From Meandrina meandrites (lineage: Eukaryota > Cnidaria > Anthozoa > Scleractinia > Meandrinidae): DNA of 64,000 bases. The stretch is taken from NCBI GenBank assembly GCA_963693305.1, contig OY855908.1:38941305-39005304 (forward strand), given 5' to 3'. Under the pieces are notes generated by a model. That model saw nothing but the letters and a program-made list of their open reading frames with translations, was not told the DNA's origin and made no database searches. This document shows positions 58,689-64,000 of the stretch, one piece after another (position 1 is the first letter of the stretch; each line of letters opens with the position of its first letter). The translations under genes and the position numbers were made by a program.

Positions 58689-61638
58689 ACATTGACATCA
58701 ATTCTTCGTTTTCTCATGGATGGACATTGAACTGAAAGCTTGTCAAGAAAGTCTTTTAACTCTGGCGTGATATCCAATCAAATCAGAGATCATCAAGAAC
58801 AGCATTTATCACTTTATCTACACCTTTCAAATTTGTTGTTTTAGTATCAACTTCCATAACATTCCAGTTATTTTGGCGGATTTCTTCAATCAAGGTGGAA
58901 TGTTTGTACTTTTGTGGTATCCGGCAAAGCAAAATAGGACTCAAAATAGACTGCCATGTGGGAAAGTGCAGTGATATCGTTTCCAGACATACTGAGCAAT
59001 AATTTGTAAATAAAGCGTCCTTTTAGAAACTTGGGTGTCCTCAAACACTAATATTTACGGACATATGTCTTAATCTTTTCTCCCCGCTCCCACCCCTCCC
59101 TGGCCACCAATTCAAAATCAATATTGTCAAATGATTCACTTCCGAGTACAAGCAACCTCGTGCCCAGGGTCTCCGGGAAACGAGCGACCTTGGAAAGTTC
59201 CGATTTGAAGTTCGAAAATATCGGAATTCCGGTTGATTTGCGCATGCCTAGCTTTCAAAAATGGCTTAACGAACTTCTTGGTATTTTTACTTCCGGCCAT
59301 TTCTATTGTTTTTGTAACCAATCAAAATCGATCCTGCAACGGAACTTTCGAGAGTCGCTCGTTACGTCAAGCTTGCGCAGTAAGGAACGAAGACTCGAGG
59401 TACGAAAATGGAATACAAGTAGCTGTGAAGCACGCGACAAGCGAACGAGTGTCAATGATAGACCAGCACTTCCACACTAATGGAGGAAAATTCCTTACTC
59501 ACAATGAAACTGAACTTGCTGAAATCTGAATAAAAGGCAACCAAGAATAAAAAGCTTTGTAGGCTTGGTTACCTTTTATTCAGATGGCCGATCTGAATAT
59601 AGCTTTAATAAATAATAGCTGGAAAAGACCAAAATTTAATTTGTACGAGAACTTCGAACAGCTGAAATTGTCTTTGATCATAACAACCAAATTGATTACC
59701 TCATAAAATTAATGACGTTTACTTTTTTCCTGAGCAGAATCGCGAGAAAGTAAAAAAAGAATGCTTGGAGCGGTTAGGATCTATTTTTGTAGTGTCTAGG
59801 CCACTTCGGCCATCTAAAAAGAAATTTACCGAATACCAAGTGTATCGGAATAGTTTGAAGATCCTCGAGAAATTCCGGACATTTCCGAAGACTTCCGAAA
59901 ACCCTAATTATGCAAATTTCAAACTGGGTTATTCCGCGTGAGTTCATCAAAAATACTAAATATAGGCAAACTAGGACTAAAATATCGAGTGTTTTAATAT
60001 TGTGGGTGCAGATAGCTTAAGGGTTCGCAGTTCCGCTTTGAATTTTTCACATGACGCAGATATTTTGTTACATGCCACGGCATACGCCCTCGTCTTTATA
60101 AAACCAAAACTGATTTTTACAATTGACATGATGATTTTAAAAGAAGCCCAAGACTATTACTGATCAGCGTTTAATTTTTCTTAAAACATTCATAGAGGGG
60201 AAAATGAAGAAAAACGACAACTAGATAAAGAGATAAATTCTTAAAACTAACATTAAAGGAAATGAATTTCAATCCGTAATGAAAAGGTTTGAGTTAAAGG
60301 TGTTTTGTCAATAAAAATGTACATTGGAATCATGGTTTTTATACAGAAAGCTTGTCTTGAGCACGTCTGAGCATTAAATTTCCTAAATCAGTGAGCGGAA
60401 AAGATCAATTTTAATGTTAATTTTTCTAGCGGCTCGATGAAAGCGAATTGTTGAAGAATGTCCAGTTGTGATAATTGTTTAAGTCTAGCTGAGAGACCTT
60501 GCGGTTACAAACCGCAACAAACAAAACATTAAATACCGACTTAACACTGCCAAATGCTCAAGAATTGTGGTTTTTGAATCCATTTTCAGTTCAATTTTGC
60601 CATAGTGTTTAATTATTATAATTTTCTCTTTAATACTATACCACATCTTAGTGTGTTAAGAGCCTTTTTCAATTTTCGTAATATCAATTAATGTTTATAT
60701 GGAAGTATTTGCAATTGTGACAAAATCCTATCATTTTTTTTCTTTCTAAATGATTGACTGGATGTGGTACTCATAAACAAATGGAAACGTCAAAGTAATA
60801 TTGAGTATTCTATTAAAAGCTGCATGATCTATACCCATAGACTTGTTGAGAAAACAATACATTTTAATACAAGAGCTCTTTGACAAGTCAAGTGTCTATA
60901 ACAATGCCACGCGTGAAGTCGTAAATATTTATATGCACCATTCTATCCTTGATTAAGACATTTACAGTAGGGGGCTTTATTCGAGAAAATACAGCTGATT
61001 TAAACACTTTGTGGGTGGCGACTTGATAAAATAGTCGGAATAGTGCGGCACGACCAAGGAGTACTTTGTTAAAAATTGAAAACGAGAAATTTAAGCTTGT
61101 TCTCGCGGTTTTTGCGGTTTTTCTCGTTCTCTTCGCATCCATCATAATTAAATAAATTTCCGCAGTAATTAGTGCATTAGTCTGTGTTGCGTACAAGGTA
61201 AGTTGTAATTGTGCTCCTTGAAGATCACAAGCAATATATGCTGTGCTCCATATTCCAAAAAACATTTTTCGTTTGTGTTCGTCTTGGTTCTTCATCAGGG
61301 CCTATAACCGCTTGGCTCACAAGACCAAATGTGCGAGTTCAGAGGCAATGCATCCTTCGGTGGCCATTTTATTTACAAATGATACAAATTCCTTGTTCAC
61401 TGCCTGCAGGTAAAAAAAATGAAAAGAAAGCTATTTGTCATCGCTGGTCTAAACAGTCAGTTCATCAAGTCAAAAATAACGTTGAAACAAAACCAGAATC
61501 CACATTAACACAAACATGGTGAAATGAAAAATGTTAATAGTAAAATTAATCAAGCCTTGCGTATTTTGACCATTCATATAAATATTTTGATGACCTCGTA
61601 GTTTATGACGGTTTACTGACGATAATGTGGTACTTACG
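58689..61638. other. Intergenic between bHLH genes 6 and 7 (convergent)
   Basis: No gene supported; a 135-codon minus frame (60888-61295) has no recognised feature. 59040-59440 contains coral-repeat-like words (CCTCGTGCCCAGGGTCTC). A hairpin lies at 59524-59585. Confidence 0.45.
59524..59585. repeat. 22-bp hairpin with 18-nt loop
   Basis: ATCTGAATAAAAGGCAACCA... (59524-59545) pairs with 59564-59585 (...CTTTTATTCAGAT) with a single mismatch. Its size of 62 nt and 22-nt arms resembles a small pre-miRNA, but a mini fold-back repeat is equally possible. Confidence 0.85.
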
Positions 61639-61941
61639 TTATAACTCAGTCTTTATCTGCACTTGCGGTCTAGATCCTCCCTCTCTTAACAACAGCATCA
61701 GTCCACTGATGTAAGAGGCTGCCATCCAGATTATCTCTGTTTTGGAAGGTTCTTTCTGTTGTGGTGGGAGGGGAATCAGACGGCGTAAAATCCTGATGTT
61801 TTTATTCAATGTGTGGACCCTCTTTCTCTCTCGAGCGTTAGCAAGCCGCCTTTGCTTACTGATACCTGTCAGTTTCGGACCGCGGCGCTTTGGTCTCTTC
61901 TTCTGCGGCAACGATTTTCTCTCTTTAGGAACACTTTCCAT
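61639..61941 (-). CDS. bHLH transcription factor (cluster gene 7)
   Basis: Single coding exon, 100 aa, the shortest member. KRPKRRGPKLTGISKQR (15-31) is the cluster extension with R to K and V to I. Basic region RRLANARERKRV, helix 1 LNKNIRILRRLIPLPP, loop QQKEPSKTEI, helix 2 IWMAASYISGLMLLL. It ends REGGSRPQVQIKTEL, with no acidic tail. The stop TAA is followed after one base by a consensus donor (C|GTAAGT), placing an intron just past the stop, where siblings splice to a tail exon; a nonsense change may have removed the tail. A TTTCAG before the ATG suggests a 5' UTR intron. Confidence 0.88.
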   Translation of the reverse strand: MESVPKERKSLPQKKRPKRRGPKLTGISKQRRLANARERKRVHTLNKNIRILRRLIPLPPQQKEPSKTEIIWMAASYISGLMLLLREGGSRPQVQIKTEL

Positions 61942-64000
61942 TTTGCAAATTACTGAAATTAAGTCATAGGTTGCTAAGCAGGCGGTCAGTTTGTTCTAAA
62001 AGAAGGTTCAATTAAAAAGCCGAGACATACCAGAGAAATTAGAATGGAGCGAACCCTGTGATTCGTTCCGCATGTTTGAAGCTTTTCATTGGAATTGGCC
62101 GACTTCACACAAAACACCGGAAACTGTTGCTGGCAATATGCTTGATCATATTACATTAAAATTAAAGTTTCTCGTCCTTGAAGATAATGAGTAATTATAG
62201 CTTGCTTTATTTCGACTTAACATTAATTTTTCCTGTCTGAAGGTGCACAATTAGTTGTCTGCAAAGTTGTCCTTTACGAGGTTTTTTTGCATTGGTGACA
62301 TACGTTTAAGGCATAAAAAGCGCTACCTCTACCACGTCAGGGCTTTTGTGGTTTTGTCAAAAACTGAAAGTAATCTATTCACAGCCGAGATTCTTTTCAG
62401 TCCGTTATCAGATGCTTAGTTAGTTTATGCGCATGAAGTTTTTATCTGACTCCTGCCATGCAATTCAACCTTTCTCTGAAGGAAAGTTATGTTTGGTGGC
62501 TATTGTAACGAACCTAGCAGTTTTATGAAAATAAAATATAACCCTCCACAGGACATCAGCTTGGCATTGTTAATAACTCCAAATCAAATTTGTTGAACAG
62601 TAAACAATATGTAAATATAAACATCGATCTCCCAGATTAGAAGAAATTGAATTGTTTGAAGTTAATTTGATTTTGACTGATGTAAGATATGTCGGTCGAA
62701 ACTGGAAGGAAAGCACTGTTTTGTATATGAAACACTTCGTGAAATAGCTCACCTCTGGTACAGTTGTTTTGTATACCAAAGCAAAACTGCTTTCTCAAAC
62801 GGACAATTTCCAAAAACCTGAATTTTTATAGACTATACTATTTTCACTGCGAATGGTATCGTACGGCCCTAAAAGACGATAGTTTACTGTTTCAATGATT
62901 TTGTGTCAGAGTTGTAGCCAGAGGCGCTGTATTTTATGGGGTTACGTTTAATAACTAAGTTATTGCATACAAGATAACCCTGCGTTCCTGTCTTCGTAAA
63001 CATTGAACAGTTTCCCGATCGTGATCGTTGATCATCCACCTAAAAATATACAGGATCTTTTTTTCTTCAGTCTTGAAAGCAGTAAAGAGTAACGATTAAA
63101 GAAAAAAACGTTCAAGTAAACTCTAAGATCTATGTTTTTATTTAGTAACAACCCAATGCCTTAGAGACATATCATTGTGCTACACCCAAATATCGGTAAG
63201 TTTGCACACTTGAATATCAAGCAGATATAATAAACTATTTTACAACAAATAGATAGAAACGATGGGTACAGCTGCGTTACTTCCAAAACATTATTAATTA
63301 AGAAAGTAAATAAGTTGCTCTGACGACTCTCTGCTGACAAATGCCATATTTTATAAATATATACAACGATATTGACCGCAGTAATTACGTCATTGACGGA
63401 ACATTGAACTTGCAATGATTTCCTCATGTTGGATATTTGTCTCTGCAATCGGCGCTATATTGTTGAAGTGTAATGAATTATTAGTCCCGGCAAATCAGTT
63501 ATCAATCAATTAGTCCTGGATGATTCCTAATTTCGGATCTGCTTATGTCCTCAAAAACACAATGGAGCACAATCTGAAAGACAAGGAAAGTTCACTGTCA
63601 TCCCATCAATCATAAAAATTAAGGGATGATTAATCACTGCGTTTCGACAAAAGCCCCCGTCTAGTAGATATGCGATTTTTGTTAAGTTTATCAAGTGCCA
63701 GAAGAGAATTTCAAATGTATAATTAAAAGTAAGCGTAAGTATTGATTATAACATGTTGTATGTTTGGTCATAGGGATACGGTTCGCTTCCGTCGTAGAGA
63801 AGCCGAAATATTTGATTCGGTAAGGATTCAATCAATAGAAAATAACGTAACAACGACTGCGCTTCTCTTTACACACAACCTCGAGCTCAGCAAGCTCCCA
63901 GCCTCTGATAATGTCCTACTCCGATGAACTGGCTTGTTTGCTAACTTAACAAACAGCAGTATGTCAGTTTCGCCTGATAATGCACAATAGGCAGTCTTGA
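61942..64000. other. Intergenic right end of window
   Basis: AT-rich DNA without a recognisable gene, RNA or repeat. More cluster genes could lie beyond the edge. Confidence 0.4.

Noticed and set aside
60888..61295. 135-codon minus frame
   Set aside because: No recognised domain, AT-rich composition; probably chance.

Overview
The window looks like nuclear DNA of a cnidarian, most likely a stony coral. It is AT-rich, with genes cut by small GT-AG introns. It carries a HEPN/NB-ARC/TPR receptor-like gene of a type abundant in corals, tRNA-headed SINEs of coral type, LINE tails and many fold-back/MITE-like elements. No operons, ribosome binding sites, CRISPR arrays or rRNA genes were seen. Species is not determinable from sequence reading alone. 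All gene models are hand-built from ORFs, splice consensus and reading phase; no transcript data were available.

Region 1 (about 1-6900) is a tandem array of a roughly 1.2 kb unit. Each unit holds a minus-strand tRNA-Gly(GCC) and a plus-strand tRNA-Cys(GCA). Units differ by insertions: a 5'-truncated LINE with a target-site duplication, about 530 bp of unrelated DNA, and a terminal-inverted-repeat element. Several tRNA copies are degenerate. Isolated tRNA-Gly genes also lie at 17.06, 17.38 and 22.7 kb.

Region 2 (10.6-15.9 kb) is one two-exon gene, about 1230 aa: DZIP3-like HEPN domain, hydrophobic segment, coiled coil, NB-ARC ATPase, TPR repeats. Its intron holds a 0.94 kb non-autonomous DNA element related to another at 27.3-28.1 kb.

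Region 3 (18.0-22.0 kb) is a divergent pair of three-exon genes, each encoding a signal peptide, a DOMON domain and a C-terminal hydrophobic tail (GPI- or membrane-anchored). Both introns are phase 0 and the middle exon is 147 bp in both.

Region 4 (30.2-61.9 kb) is the main find: seven small bHLH transcription factor genes in about 32 kb with no other convincing gene between them. All share an almost invariant extension ([13 protein letters not shown]) just before the DNA-binding basic region, and all are about 100-170 aa. Four share a phase-1 intron before a short C-terminal tail exon. Motifs suggest two subgroups (helix-2 'RLAA' versus 'IW[ML]AA') plus one diverged member. This reads as a lineage-specific tandem expansion of one group A bHLH family; the exact family is not assigned here.

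The remaining sequence is gene-poor intergenic DNA with SINEs, LINE remnants, palindromic elements and duplicated segments.
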